This document shows, one piece after another, positions 55,052 through 64,000 of a stretch of 64,000 nt of DNA. The DNA is taken from the NCBI GenBank assembly GCA_023015825.1, contig JALKAW010000003.1, positions 205,781-269,780 of the forward strand, written 5' to 3'. A model generated the notes under the pieces. It was not told the origin of the DNA. It made no database searches and saw nothing but the letters and a program-made list of their open reading frames with translations. How positions within the stretch are numbered: the first letter of the stretch is position 1; each line of letters begins with the position of its first letter. The DNA comes from Flavobacteriaceae bacterium S0862 (GTDB lineage: Bacteria > Bacteroidota > Bacteroidia > Flavobacteriales > Flavobacteriaceae). Made by a program: the position numbers and the translations under genes.

Positions 55052-57142
55052 ATGAAAACACTACTAACATGTTTAATAATCTCATTTCTTTGTTTAGGTA
55101 ACATTACACCAGTACAAGGACAAAATCCTCAAAAAATATTTCAAAAGGGATTAATTCAAGAGGAAGGAGAAGGAAATTTAAAGGAGGCGATTGCTATTTA
55201 TAATTCTATTGTTAATGATAATAGTATAGATCGCAACTTAAGAGCCAAAGCGCTGTTGCGAGTAGGAATATGTCATGAAAAATTAGGAAGCCAAAGCGCA
55301 AGAAAATCCTATCAAAAATTGATTTCTGAATTTTCAGATCAGAAGGATATAGTTTCCTTAGGAAAAGAAAAGCTCAATGGATTAAAAAAAGAAATTTCAG
55401 CATCCAAAAAAGAGGCTATGGTGGCGAGCCAACTATTAGCGACCTCAGAGGATGTCTATAGCATTACTCCAAATGGCCGCTATATAAGTATAATTGATTG
55501 GGACAAGATAGCATTGGTTGTAAAAGACCTGCAAACTGGAAAAGTAACAGACATTACAAATACGGGTACATGGAAGGATCCCGTAGAGTTTCCTGATAGA
55601 TCTGTTTGGTCCAACGATGGTAATAGATTGGCTTATTTTTGGTATAAAGGGAATACAACTGAATTGCATATTGTAAATGGTGATGGATCAAATAACAAAA
55701 TTATATATACAGGAAAAAACGAATCTACACCTTGGCCAGTGGCATGGAGTAGTGATGATAAAAGCATCTTGGCCATTATTCATGATAAAAAAGTAAGTAA
55801 ATCTTTGTATAAGATAGTTATGGTCTCAGTTTTGGATGGATCAATAACCCTTGTTAAGGATGTCGAAAAAGAAAATTGTAGTTGTGAAACAGCAATTTCT
55901 CCGAATAACGATTACATTGCTTATACACTCAATAGAAAAGATAACCCTAGCCAAAGTGATATTTATATAATTTCGATGGATGGTAGAATAGATAAGAAAA
56001 TTGTAGATCAAGCTTCTAACGATAAGGACCCAGTCTGGACACCAGATGGGAAAGCAATTGTATTTTTAAGTGACCGTTTTGGGACGAATGATCTATGGAA
56101 ATTAAAGATTGAAGATGGTAATCCTATAGGGAAGGCGAAAAGACTTAAAGTTAATATAGGGGATAGAACTGAGCTCTTTAGTCTTACAAAAAATAAAGAC
56201 TTATACTATCAGGCACCAAACTTCAGGGATGATATTTTTTATTATGATATTAAGAATCCTTCAAGTAATCCGATAAAGATTTCTGACAATAGTGAGTTTA
56301 GGAATCATGACCCAATATGGTCTAATGACGACAAATTCATTTTGTATAACACAGTTCCAAAATTTGATAGTAATCTAGGGTTTGAACTTAAATATGTGAT
56401 TTATGACACAGAAACAAGAACATCGTCAAATTTTAATCCTGGGATTTATGGTCACCCTAATAGATACAGAACGGAATATTCACCATATGGAAAATCATTG
56501 TTAGTTCATGGAAAAACTGTTAATGAAGGGCAAGGTGTTTTCACTGTAGACCTTGCAACTGGAACAAAGACCCCTATAAAAGTTAGAAATGGTTTATTAA
56601 ATGAATTATACCTAACAGGGGGTAGACACACCTACTCTAAAGAAGGCAAGAGTATTTATTATTTGACTCATGATAAAAAACAAATAGTAAAAATTGATGT
56701 TGATTCTAAAAAGGAATCTACAATTTACACAGATGACCATGAAATACTTCATTTTAAAGTGTCAAACGACGATTCTCAAATAGCGATAATCTACTTTTTT
56801 AAGAAAAATAGAGGAATTGATATCTATTCCTTAGATACGGGTGATATAAAGAGAATATTGAACGTAGATAAAAATATAATCCCCGCTGTATTGTCTTGGA
56901 CCAGTGATGATAAGTATTTATATTTCCAAGAAGGAGAAAACAGCAGAGCTATTCAAAGGATTATGCGAGTTTCTGTAGACGGAAAAGAATTAGAGCAGGT
57001 TGTAAAATTTAAGGATATTATGCCTGGAGGAGTTGCTACAAGTGCTAGATTAAATACATCAGGAGATAAGTTGATTTTTTCGTATAGACTTGGAACTGGA
57101 GCAGAAATTTGGAAATTGGAAGGACTTTTAAATGAACGTTAA
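55052..57142 (+). CDS. Periplasmic TPR/PD40 beta-propeller protein
   Basis: This 696-residue protein has a signal peptide (LLTCLIISFLCLGNITPVQG), a short TPR-like helical region (residues 30-110, AIAIYNSIVNDN and LLRVGICHEKLG) and then a TolB/PD40 beta-propeller (repeats such as PVWTPDGKAIVFLSDRFG and PIWSNDDKFILYN). It ends 2 bases before a histidine kinase gene and is therefore in its operon; a role as extracytoplasmic partner of the kinase is likely but inferred. Confidence 0.88.
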   Translation: MKTLLTCLIISFLCLGNITPVQGQNPQKIFQKGLIQEEGEGNLKEAIAIYNSIVNDNSIDRNLRAKALLRVGICHEKLGSQSARKSYQKLISEFSDQKDIVSLGKEKLNGLKKEISASKKEAMVASQLLATSEDVYSITPNGRYISIIDWDKIALVVKDLQTGKVTDITNTGTWKDPVEFPDRSVWSNDGNRLAYFWYKGNTTELHIVNGDGSNNKIIYTGKNESTPWPVAWSSDDKSILAIIHDKKVSKSLYKIVMVSVLDGSITLVKDVEKENCSCETAISPNNDYIAYTLNRKDNPSQSDIYIISMDGRIDKKIVDQASNDKDPVWTPDGKAIVFLSDRFGTNDLWKLKIEDGNPIGKAKRLKVNIGDRTELFSLTKNKDLYYQAPNFRDDIFYYDIKNPSSNPIKISDNSEFRNHDPIWSNDDKFILYNTVPKFDSNLGFELKYVIYDTETRTSSNFNPGIYGHPNRYRTEYSPYGKSLLVHGKTVNEGQGVFTVDLATGTKTPIKVRNGLLNELYLTGGRHTYSKEGKSIYYLTHDKKQIVKIDVDSKKESTIYTDDHEILHFKVSNDDSQIAIIYFFKKNRGIDIYSLDTGDIKRILNVDKNIIPAVLSWTSDDKYLYFQEGENSRAIQRIMRVSVDGKELEQVVKFKDIMPGGVATSARLNTSGDKLIFSYRLGTGAEIWKLEGLLNER

Positions 57143-57144
57143 AT

Positions 57145-59148
57145 GTGATTAAAGTATTTAGGAAAAGCTCAAAACTGATTATCATTTTTATCCTGACTGT
57201 CATTGTATCAGGAGGTATATTGGCATACCTAAGTATAACACATATTTCGAATTACCGAGAATTATTAGAAAAGAAAATATCGGAAGAGGAACGAGAGGTA
57301 TCCAATCGTTTTTCTTCCGATTTTCAAAGTAGTATAGATGCTATTTCTTCCAAGTTTACAAGTTTTTTAGAGCAAAGTGAGCTCAATATAGAGAGGCTTA
57401 AAAATGTTGATGCTATTGATGTTAATCCTTTTATAGCAATGGATCGATCGGGTTCCTTTTTAATTCCAAATTTCTTGAATAATGAAGATCAGGTCACAGA
57501 TTCAAAACCCTCTAAAACCTATCTGGAAAGACTTCGGGAAGCCGAGAACAAGGAATTTAATGTTTCGGACTTCAATAGTGCTAAGAGCTATTATTCTAGC
57601 GCACTACAAGTTGCCGTTTCTAAACTGGATTCAGCTCACATTTATAATTCCTTAGGAAGGTTGTATGTGAAAATGGATCTTCCTGAAGAAGCATTTGACA
57701 CCTATCAAACCATCTTAACTAAATTCCAAAGCATAACAACTTCCTCAGGTTTTCCTTATGCGTATTTTTCCATTATTAAGCTCTTAAATAATGATAACCT
57801 ATATAATGTTGAACAACTCAAAACATTAGTGCTTACTTTTCTAGAGGAACTTGAGGACGGTACTATTCCATTAAATGATAGTACTACAGAGATATTAGAT
57901 TTAATTGAAACATGGCAAGAGGATCATTCTAATGAACTAGATAATACAATCTTTAAGCGAAGGATTGATAGCAATAATAATTCACTACACTTAATTGATA
58001 ATTACAAAACCGAGTTAGAAATTACTCTTGAAGGAAAAAAGGATAGCAAAAGTGATAATGGAGCTATTGAATATGTAATAATAAAACCAGCCTCTGGTAG
58101 TACCAATGAACTGATGCTATTTTATAATGTTGAACCCATTGCAACAGGAATAGTAATAGTAAGAAGTTACATCTTTACAGGGGTGATGGAAAATATTCAA
58201 CGAGATGATCTACAGTTTGAATACCAATTAGACCTAATAGAAAAAACAAACACTAACAACATTATCAATACCAATGTAATTACAACAACTGAATTTTCTT
58301 CTTTGTTTGAAAATAGTTTGTTGCAAGTATCTCTAAAAAATGAGAATGTCATAGATGAAAGGGTTCAAAAAAAACAAATAACATATGGAATAGGATTGGT
58401 AATATTTTTAGGAATTATGGTAATGGGATTATATGTTTTAATTCAAGATGTAAACCGGGAAAGGAGAATGAACAAATTAAGAGCTGATTTTGTGTCTAAT
58501 GTTACTCATGAGTTAAAAACACCACTTACGTCAATTCATATGTTTGCTGAATCTATATTATTGGGAAGAGTTAAATCGGACACAGATTTAAATAAGTATG
58601 CTAACATTATTGTGAGAGAAAGTGAAAATTTGAAACGAATGATTAACAATATTCTTGAATTTTCAAGAAAAGAAAATAATAAACTAGTATATCAAATTAA
58701 AGAAATTAATCTTTCAGATCTTGTAAACACAACAATGGAGGAAATGAACTATTGGTTAGAAATAAACGGGTTTAAGGTTGCTGTTGAAATTGAGGAGAAT
58801 GTCTTTGCCAAAGTAGAGCAAGAAGGTTTAAAACAAGCATTATCTAACTTAATTAGCAATGCCATTAAATACTCATTATCTCATAAGGAGTTAATTGTAC
58901 GATTGTTTAAAAAGGAAAAAAAAGCACATATCGAAATTGAAGATTTTGGTATTGGCATCCCAAAAGATAGATTGGATTTAATATTTGAAAAGTTTTATCG
59001 TGTAAATTCAGCAGAAAGTGAATCGGTTAGTGGAACAGGTTTAGGTCTTACGGTTACCCGCGATATCATTGAAGCCCAAAAAGGAGAGTTATTGGTGGAA
59101 AGCACATTAGGTAAGGGAAGTAAATTCACAATAATGTTCAATGTTTAA
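57145..59148 (+). CDS. Membrane histidine kinase with large sensor region
   Basis: This 667-residue kinase has a membrane helix at about 12-31, a periplasmic sensor of about 380 residues that includes a TPR-like segment (SDFNSAKSYYSSALQVAVSKL), a second helix (about 412-434), HisKA with His455 (VTHELKTPLTS), and HATPase with N box LISNAIKYS, G1 DFGIGIP and G2 GTGLGLTV. The start is GTG at 57145, since a stop lies 12 bases upstream in frame and no ATG is near. It forms an operon with the PD40 protein and the response regulator. Confidence 0.92.
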   Translation: MIKVFRKSSKLIIIFILTVIVSGGILAYLSITHISNYRELLEKKISEEEREVSNRFSSDFQSSIDAISSKFTSFLEQSELNIERLKNVDAIDVNPFIAMDRSGSFLIPNFLNNEDQVTDSKPSKTYLERLREAENKEFNVSDFNSAKSYYSSALQVAVSKLDSAHIYNSLGRLYVKMDLPEEAFDTYQTILTKFQSITTSSGFPYAYFSIIKLLNNDNLYNVEQLKTLVLTFLEELEDGTIPLNDSTTEILDLIETWQEDHSNELDNTIFKRRIDSNNNSLHLIDNYKTELEITLEGKKDSKSDNGAIEYVIIKPASGSTNELMLFYNVEPIATGIVIVRSYIFTGVMENIQRDDLQFEYQLDLIEKTNTNNIINTNVITTTEFSSLFENSLLQVSLKNENVIDERVQKKQITYGIGLVIFLGIMVMGLYVLIQDVNRERRMNKLRADFVSNVTHELKTPLTSIHMFAESILLGRVKSDTDLNKYANIIVRESENLKRMINNILEFSRKENNKLVYQIKEINLSDLVNTTMEEMNYWLEINGFKVAVEIEENVFAKVEQEGLKQALSNLISNAIKYSLSHKELIVRLFKKEKKAHIEIEDFGIGIPKDRLDLIFEKFYRVNSAESESVSGTGLGLTVTRDIIEAQKGELLVESTLGKGSKFTIMFNV

Positions 59149-59160
59149 AATTTACGTTTT

Positions 59161-59856
59161 ATGAAAAAGAAAAAGCAAATACTAATATTAGAAGACGATT
59201 TAAGTATCCTTATGGGTTTAAGTGACAATTTAACAGCTGAAGGTTATGAAGTTATGACAGCCTCCAATGGTTTGGATGGATTAAAAATAGCTTCAGAACA
59301 ACCTATTGATTTATTACTTCTAGATATTATGCTTCCAGGAATAAATGGCTTTGAAATATGTAAAAAAATTAAAACAGAAAAGCCTTTATTGCCTGTGTTA
59401 ATGCTTACTGCGAGAAGTTCTGAAATGGATAAAATAGCGGGACTTGATTATGGCGCCGATGATTATATTACCAAACCATTTAGTATTTCTGAATTATTGG
59501 CAAGGGTTAGAGCAATTTTGAGAAGGGTATATCCCGAAAATAAAACCTTTGACACCTATGCTTTTGGGAAAGTGAGAATTGATTTTAAAAAAATGGAAAC
59601 TTTTGTTGATGGGAAACCAATACACTTTACCAAAAAAGAGTTTTTAATTATGGATTACTTTATCCAACACGCGGGAGAAGTTGTACACAGGCATGATTTA
59701 TTGAATGAGGTTTGGGGATATAGTAAAGTTCCAACCACAAGAACTGTCGATAACTTTATACTTGATATTAGGAAAAAGATTGAAGATCAGCCTTCAAACC
59801 CTAAGCACATAGTGAGTGTAAGCGGTATAGGGTATAAGTTTAATCCAAAATATTAA
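59161..59856 (+). CDS. OmpR-family response regulator
   Basis: This 231-residue regulator has a receiver domain with Asp12-Asp13, phospho-acceptor Asp55 (LLLLDIMLPG), Thr in MLTAR and Lys in ITKPF, and a winged-helix DNA-binding domain (HFTKKEFLIMDYFIQHAGEVVHRHDLLNEVWG). It is the partner of the kinase 12 bases upstream. The target genes are not seen here. Confidence 0.95.
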   Translation: MKKKKQILILEDDLSILMGLSDNLTAEGYEVMTASNGLDGLKIASEQPIDLLLLDIMLPGINGFEICKKIKTEKPLLPVLMLTARSSEMDKIAGLDYGADDYITKPFSISELLARVRAILRRVYPENKTFDTYAFGKVRIDFKKMETFVDGKPIHFTKKEFLIMDYFIQHAGEVVHRHDLLNEVWGYSKVPTTRTVDNFILDIRKKIEDQPSNPKHIVSVSGIGYKFNPKY

Positions 59857-59923
59857 TGTAGAAGTATGTGTATTATGAACTTTTTAATGTTACATAAAAG
59901 AAAATAAAAAATAATCATTTCAA

Positions 59924-59940
59924 GAGTCCCGTCCAGACCG
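59924..59940 (+). repeat. tRNA-Asp 3'-end-like fragment (possible attachment scar)
   Basis: GAGTCCCGTCCAGACCG has the form of the T-loop end, T stem and acceptor strand of a tRNA-Asp, ending with the discriminator G that AspRS needs, but no 5' half precedes it. It is followed by a tRNA-like terminator, as after the tRNA-fMet copy. Confidence 0.5.
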
Positions 59941-59950
59941 CAAGATTGTT

Positions 59951-59980
59951 AAAAGCCTTAACTTAGTTGAGGCTTTTTTT
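59951..59980 (+). terminator. Terminator after the tRNA-like fragment
   Basis: AAAAGCCTTAAC, a short loop, GTTGAGGCTTTT and a T run form a stable stem with one G-U pair. Confidence 0.8.
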
Positions 59981-60088
59981 AAGCAATTAACAAAGTTGTG
60001 TTGTGTCACAGAAATGTGACAGTAGTCTGGAAACAGACCTTTGAGAAGCTTTTCCTTTATTGGAGAGGCTTTTTTGTTTTAAGGATGG

Positions 60089-61726
60089 TTAATCTGCGCT
60101 TAGATCATTCAAAATGAAATCTAGAACAGAATCTTCATTATTTTTATAAGAATAGAATGTAGGTGGAATATAAATATCTGGAGCGATCCATTTTCTATTA
60201 TCCCATGAAACTGAGCGTTGCCAATATGCATTTGAAATACTGATATTAATTTTACTGTATGGCAATTCTACAAAATTAGTTTCACCAACAAAATTAGGGC
60301 TTGATCCTGTTGGCTCTCCAATAAATATAGTGTTTGTTCTTTGATCTAAATCTGTTGCTAAATTCATAGCAGCAGAAAATGTTTTTCGCCCAATAATTGT
60401 ATAGAACTTACCTTTTTTGTTAATGAAATTATTTTTCAATATATGTTCTAATAAAGGTTTATTGTTAAATGAATTTCCACCAGGGCAATTTCTAATGTCC
60501 AAGATTAAATTCTCCACTTGCTCTGTTTCCATATAATTAAAAACCTCGTTGTAAAATTCTTCAATATCTTTATCAGGCATTGAATAATTAATATTCAATT
60601 GAAGATATATAGTATTTTTCTCTTTAATATGCTTGTACCAAAAGTGTTTTAAGGGATTAGAACGATAAAGGGGTAATTCTTTATTATTAACTAAAGTTGA
60701 ATTCCAAATAGCTGGATTAAAATCGAGAGCTTTTATATTTAGTGTAACAGAAGTATCATCTGATTTTCTAAAAGTAAAATCTGCACTTGTTTTGTTTTTA
60801 GTAATCCCTAAATTATTAAGCACTTCAGAAAGCATTGACAAATAAATATTTTCTTTGTATCCCATTAAATTATCAACACTTAAAGCCGTTTTAAAAATAT
60901 CTATAACCTTATTAATTGATATTCCATCTATATGTGTTAACTGGCTTCCCACTATTTCTTTATAGGCTTTATTTACTGCTGTTACATATATTCCTTCTTC
61001 AAATTGATATAATTGAATTGGGTAAAAATGAAATTTCAAATCTCCTTGTAATGGAGGTCTCACAAACGTATGTCCATCACCAATCAAACTAATCAACTGC
61101 ATTAATTTAGTAATAATTTCATCATCACTAAGAGTAGAAATATTTTCTTTTAATGAAGCTATATTTTGCTCCCAATTTACTTGAGAGATGTTTCTATTTA
61201 GGTCATAATGTATAGCTTTAAATGCATTATTTAGGAAAGTTATATCTGTTTCCCAACGTTCAACTCGATTAGCATCTGGTATTCTGGAGGGGTATAAAGA
61301 TACAAATGCATCTAGCTGTCTCAAATTATCAAAACTTTTATTTGTTTCAAGGTCTTTAAAGTATAAACTTTTAGGCGTTGATAAGCCTCTTTTAATCCAA
61401 TCTAGTGCTTTGTCTTGATTATTTATTAGAGCGTAATTTATGGCTATAAACTTAATACACCGACCTTCATTATAGCCAACTTTTAAACTTTGGAAATATG
61501 CATTTATCGAGGCTTCATAATCATTTTGCTTTCTTAAACTAGTAGCTAATTTATAGTAATAAGGTCCGTTTGTAGGATTTTTTAAAGTTAGAGATTTGTA
61601 GGCTATTGCTGATGCTTGCCAGTTATTTTCTTTATATAAGGTGTTTGCTTTTTCAATTTCAGAAATAGTTTGACTGACTATTAAATTTGAAGTGAGAAAA
61701 GTAATTAGAAGGATAATATTTCTCAT
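60089..61726 (-). CDS. S41-family peptidase with N-terminal TPR
   Basis: This 545-residue protein has a signal peptide (IILLITFLTSNLIVSQ), a TPR-like region (residues about 20-130), and a C-terminal S41 (tail-specific/C-terminal-processing) protease: NLILDIRNCPGGNS, and the catalytic serine in TFSAAM (KTFSAAMNLA) with GEPTGSSPN. The start at 61726 places the signal peptide correctly; a longer frame to 61822 would overlap the upstream gene. It is periplasmic or secreted; the substrate is unknown. Confidence 0.88.
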   Translation of the reverse strand: MRNIILLITFLTSNLIVSQTISEIEKANTLYKENNWQASAIAYKSLTLKNPTNGPYYYKLATSLRKQNDYEASINAYFQSLKVGYNEGRCIKFIAINYALINNQDKALDWIKRGLSTPKSLYFKDLETNKSFDNLRQLDAFVSLYPSRIPDANRVERWETDITFLNNAFKAIHYDLNRNISQVNWEQNIASLKENISTLSDDEIITKLMQLISLIGDGHTFVRPPLQGDLKFHFYPIQLYQFEEGIYVTAVNKAYKEIVGSQLTHIDGISINKVIDIFKTALSVDNLMGYKENIYLSMLSEVLNNLGITKNKTSADFTFRKSDDTSVTLNIKALDFNPAIWNSTLVNNKELPLYRSNPLKHFWYKHIKEKNTIYLQLNINYSMPDKDIEEFYNEVFNYMETEQVENLILDIRNCPGGNSFNNKPLLEHILKNNFINKKGKFYTIIGRKTFSAAMNLATDLDQRTNTIFIGEPTGSSPNFVGETNFVELPYSKINISISNAYWQRSVSWDNRKWIAPDIYIPPTFYSYKNNEDSVLDFILNDLSAD

Positions 61727-61784
61727 AGCTAAATGATTTTCTGTTAATCTTAAGACGAAAGAGGGCATTTTTAGGTTATTTTCC

Positions 61785-62420
61785 TCAACTTTTTTTAAAT
61801 ACTTTAATGGTAAACCAAACATAAAATATTAGTGCCCATAAGCCTAAAAATGGACCTAAATCGAATAAACCTGATTCCGCAGGAGCATCCGGAAAAGTAT
61901 ACATGTTTAACACAAGTAATGCCAAGGCAATTAAACTGCCTATCCATCCTAAGACCTTATTAAAGCTTTTATGTTTTGCAATATTCAAACCAAAGAGAAA
62001 CCAGGCTATTGTTATAAAAATATCAAAAGTTACATCTAAACCAGCTTGAACCCTATTAGCGCCTCTGTAAGTAGCTCTTAATAAATCTTTAGTTTCCTCG
62101 GTTCCAACACCACTAATAGCTTCTCTATGCCATAGAATGTTTGCTTGTTGTACTACAATTAAAGTACAGGCAAGTGCTGCTCCTATAATACCAAAAATAT
62201 AAGCTATTTCAAGTGTTGCAGTATGTTTTTCTTTTTTTAAATAATGATATAAACCCATAAAAGAAATTATCCATAGTAGAGGAAATGTAAAACCAAATAA
62301 CATACTTATTGTATGTGGTAAAAAAGAAAATGCTGCAGCACTAATGTATAAAAGGATGGAAATAATTCCAGAAACAGCACCAATTTTTATCAAATTATTG
62401 ATTGAGTTAGTTTGATTCAT
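61785..62420 (-). CDS. DUF4386-like six-helix membrane protein
   Basis: This 211-residue protein has about six membrane helices, with a short loop holding HREAISGVGTEETKDLLRATYRGANRVQAG between the third and fourth. The pattern is that of DUF4386-like integral membrane proteins; no enzymatic motif is seen. It is upstream of the S41 gene on the same strand and may share its transcript. Confidence 0.7.
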   Translation of the reverse strand: MNQTNSINNLIKIGAVSGIISILLYISAAAFSFLPHTISMLFGFTFPLLWIISFMGLYHYLKKEKHTATLEIAYIFGIIGAALACTLIVVQQANILWHREAISGVGTEETKDLLRATYRGANRVQAGLDVTFDIFITIAWFLFGLNIAKHKSFNKVLGWIGSLIALALLVLNMYTFPDAPAESGLFDLGPFLGLWALIFYVWFTIKVFKKS

Positions 62421-62543
62421 AGTCAGGATATTTTAAATTGGTTATTATATTGACGATTGAGGATAGGATTTGTAACAATGAAGATGAAAGCTAATTCAGA
62501 TTTTCAGTATCTTTAGAATTCTAACCAAAAATTCTTTATAATA

Positions 62544-63275
62544 ATGAAACAGAAACGTTTGTCTCATCAGTTCCCTAAAGCTCATTTGTGGCTATTAATA
62601 CCTTTTATTATTACCATTTTAGGATTTTACTTTTCGTATTGGAGTAAGTTAGGAGAAGTGCCTTTCAGAGATCATGGGCATGGGATAACGGCTACACTAT
62701 GGTATGTTTTATTGATAATCCAACCTTGGATATATAATAACAAGTCATTAAAACTACACAGAATGGTAGGATTTATTGGACTATTCCTTGCAGGAGGTGT
62801 TGTATTTTCAGCCTTACAAGTAATACCATATAATATTGTTTCTGGGTTGACGGAATACTTGAAATATGGACTTAGCTTTTTTGATTTCGGAGCACTATTA
62901 GGCTTTAGTTTATCTGTAATAATGGCAATGATTCATTCTAAATCTAGGGATAAACATTCAAGATGGATGATATCAACTGTATTTTGGGTGCTCCAACCAG
63001 CAGTTTCAAGATTAATCTTTTTCCCTTTGGTAATTGCTAATGATGGGAATCCTCCAATTGAATTCATCGATGCAATATATTTGAGCCTATTGACTGTAAT
63101 AATTCCTATCCTTATCATGATATATGTAGATTTCAGAAAATATAAGACTGTTTATAAGGCATATTTGTTTGCGTTATGTGGCACAGTTATTCTCACCTTA
63201 TTGGTTAAGGTAATGGGAACTACAGAATGGTGGATAGAATGGTGTAATGAAACACTAGCCAGAGGGTTGAAGTAA
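62544..63275 (+). CDS. Seven-helix-like membrane protein
   Basis: This 243-residue protein has about seven hydrophobic helices and a conserved-looking RDHGHGITATLWYVLLIIQPWIY and KLHRMVGFIGL, a pattern seen in DUF2306-like cytochrome-b561-type membrane proteins; the His residues in HGHG and LHRM could be heme ligands, which is an inference. It ends 10 bases before the next gene. Confidence 0.65.
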   Translation: MKQKRLSHQFPKAHLWLLIPFIITILGFYFSYWSKLGEVPFRDHGHGITATLWYVLLIIQPWIYNNKSLKLHRMVGFIGLFLAGGVVFSALQVIPYNIVSGLTEYLKYGLSFFDFGALLGFSLSVIMAMIHSKSRDKHSRWMISTVFWVLQPAVSRLIFFPLVIANDGNPPIEFIDAIYLSLLTVIIPILIMIYVDFRKYKTVYKAYLFALCGTVILTLLVKVMGTTEWWIEWCNETLARGLK

Positions 63276-63285
63276 ACTACTCCTT

Positions 63286-64000
63286 ATGATTAAATTCTTT
63301 AGACGTATACGCTACAACCTTATGAGTGAAAATAAAACAGGTAAGTACCTAAAATATGCTATTGGAGAAATAATATTGGTTGTTATTGGAATTTTAATTG
63401 CATTGCAGATTAATAATTGGAATGAAGACAGGAAAGACGAAACCCGACGAAAACTATTATTAAACAACTTAAAAATTGACCTTGAGCAAGATTTAAGAAG
63501 GTTAGCAACAATTGATGATTTTTTAGAAGATCGTAAAAATTATTCTAAACTTATTTTAGGATACTTAAGACAACCGCCTTCACAAATAGACTCTATAAAA
63601 ACTTTCCTTGCTATAGAGCGTTCCGGTTATACTCATACTTTTAATCCGCCTATGCCTACTTATACAGAAATGCAAGGTTCAGGTGACTTAAGTCTGTTAA
63701 ATTCTGAAGCTTTAAAGAATGCATTAGCCTATTATAAAGTGTTTATCGAAACAAACTCAAAAATAGAAAAAGCAAATTCTGATGTCATCAAAGAATACTC
63801 TAAATTTATTTTAGAATACGTAGATGAAGATTATGGTTATTTGAATATAAAAGATACTGTTGCTAGCTCATATAAAGGTCTAAGGTTTGATTTAAATGAA
63901 ATTTCTCAAGATAAATCTATAATATTACTCTTAAAAAATGTTTACAATAAGAGCATAGTTGAACAGCGTTACAAAAGAGAACTATTAAAACCTAGAATCG
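63286..64000 (+). CDS. DUF6090-like membrane-anchored protein (partial)
   Basis: The frame opens at 63286 and runs off the right edge with 238 codons visible. A basic N terminus (FFRRIRYNLMSENKTGKYLKYAIGEI) is followed by a membrane helix (ILVVIGILIALQINNWNEDRKDE), the standard start of DUF6090 proteins in Flavobacteriaceae, and then a helical, charged periplasmic part. Function is unknown. Confidence 0.8.
   Translation, partial: MIKFFRRIRYNLMSENKTGKYLKYAIGEIILVVIGILIALQINNWNEDRKDETRRKLLLNNLKIDLEQDLRRLATIDDFLEDRKNYSKLILGYLRQPPSQIDSIKTFLAIERSGYTHTFNPPMPTYTEMQGSGDLSLLNSEALKNALAYYKVFIETNSKIEKANSDVIKEYSKFILEYVDEDYGYLNIKDTVASSYKGLRFDLNEISQDKSIILLLKNVYNKSIVEQRYKRELLKPRI

Overview
The window is low-GC DNA from the chromosome of a gliding marine-type member of the Flavobacteriaceae (Bacteroidota). 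The evidence is the complete gldK-gldL-gldM-gldN cluster behind topA and an arginase-fold gene, A-rich leaders without strong Shine-Dalgarno sites, TAnnTTTG-type promoters, and Bacteroidota-specific families such as MG2-domain proteins, DUF3871, DUF6090-like and PD40 proteins. I cannot name the genus.

Positions 1-22,560 are ordinary core chromosome. On the minus strand lie an MG2-domain surface protein (cut by the window edge), groES-groEL, and a cell-envelope/RNA operon (miaB, a sigma-54 activator, a small ORF, lptE, a TPR-like protein, secG). On the plus strand lie topA, an arginase-fold protein that has lost its metal ligands, the GldKLMN type IX secretion/gliding core, a FAD oxidoreductase, an ABC-F ATPase and a secreted LRR protein, ending at an initiator tRNA-fMet gene.

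Positions 22,533-54,414 form a genomic island of about 31.9 kb inserted in the 3' end of that tRNA. A 28-bp copy of the tRNA 3' end (attL/attR) bounds it, and a tyrosine recombinase lies just inside attL. A further identical 120-bp segment follows each att copy, and a broken second copy of the integrase follows attR, so two related elements once stood in tandem. Cargo in order: a GIY-YIG protein; two orphan proteins; a type II restriction-modification operon (controller, C5 methyltransferase, PLD-fold nuclease, unknown protein); a calcineurin-like phosphatase; an error-prone repair cassette (UmuD, UmuC, SRAP peptidase); an ECF sigma factor, vWA protein and carrier-protein-like protein; several secreted or membrane proteins; a replication/recombination-like module (P-loop ATPase, DUF3871, DEAH helicase-like protein); and a six-gene operon (XRE regulator, two complementary adenine-methyltransferase pieces, a T5orf172/GIY-YIG-helicase fusion, a DUF262-HNH nuclease, a SAM methyltransferase) that is the best candidate for a poorly described defence system. 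I see no relaxase, type IV secretion, phage capsid or tail genes.

Positions 54,600-64,000 return to more ordinary genes: the integrase remnant, a PD40/TPR protein with a histidine kinase and OmpR-type regulator, a fragment resembling the 3' end of a tRNA-Asp (a possible second attachment scar), an S41 peptidase, two integral membrane proteins, and a DUF6090-like protein cut by the right edge.
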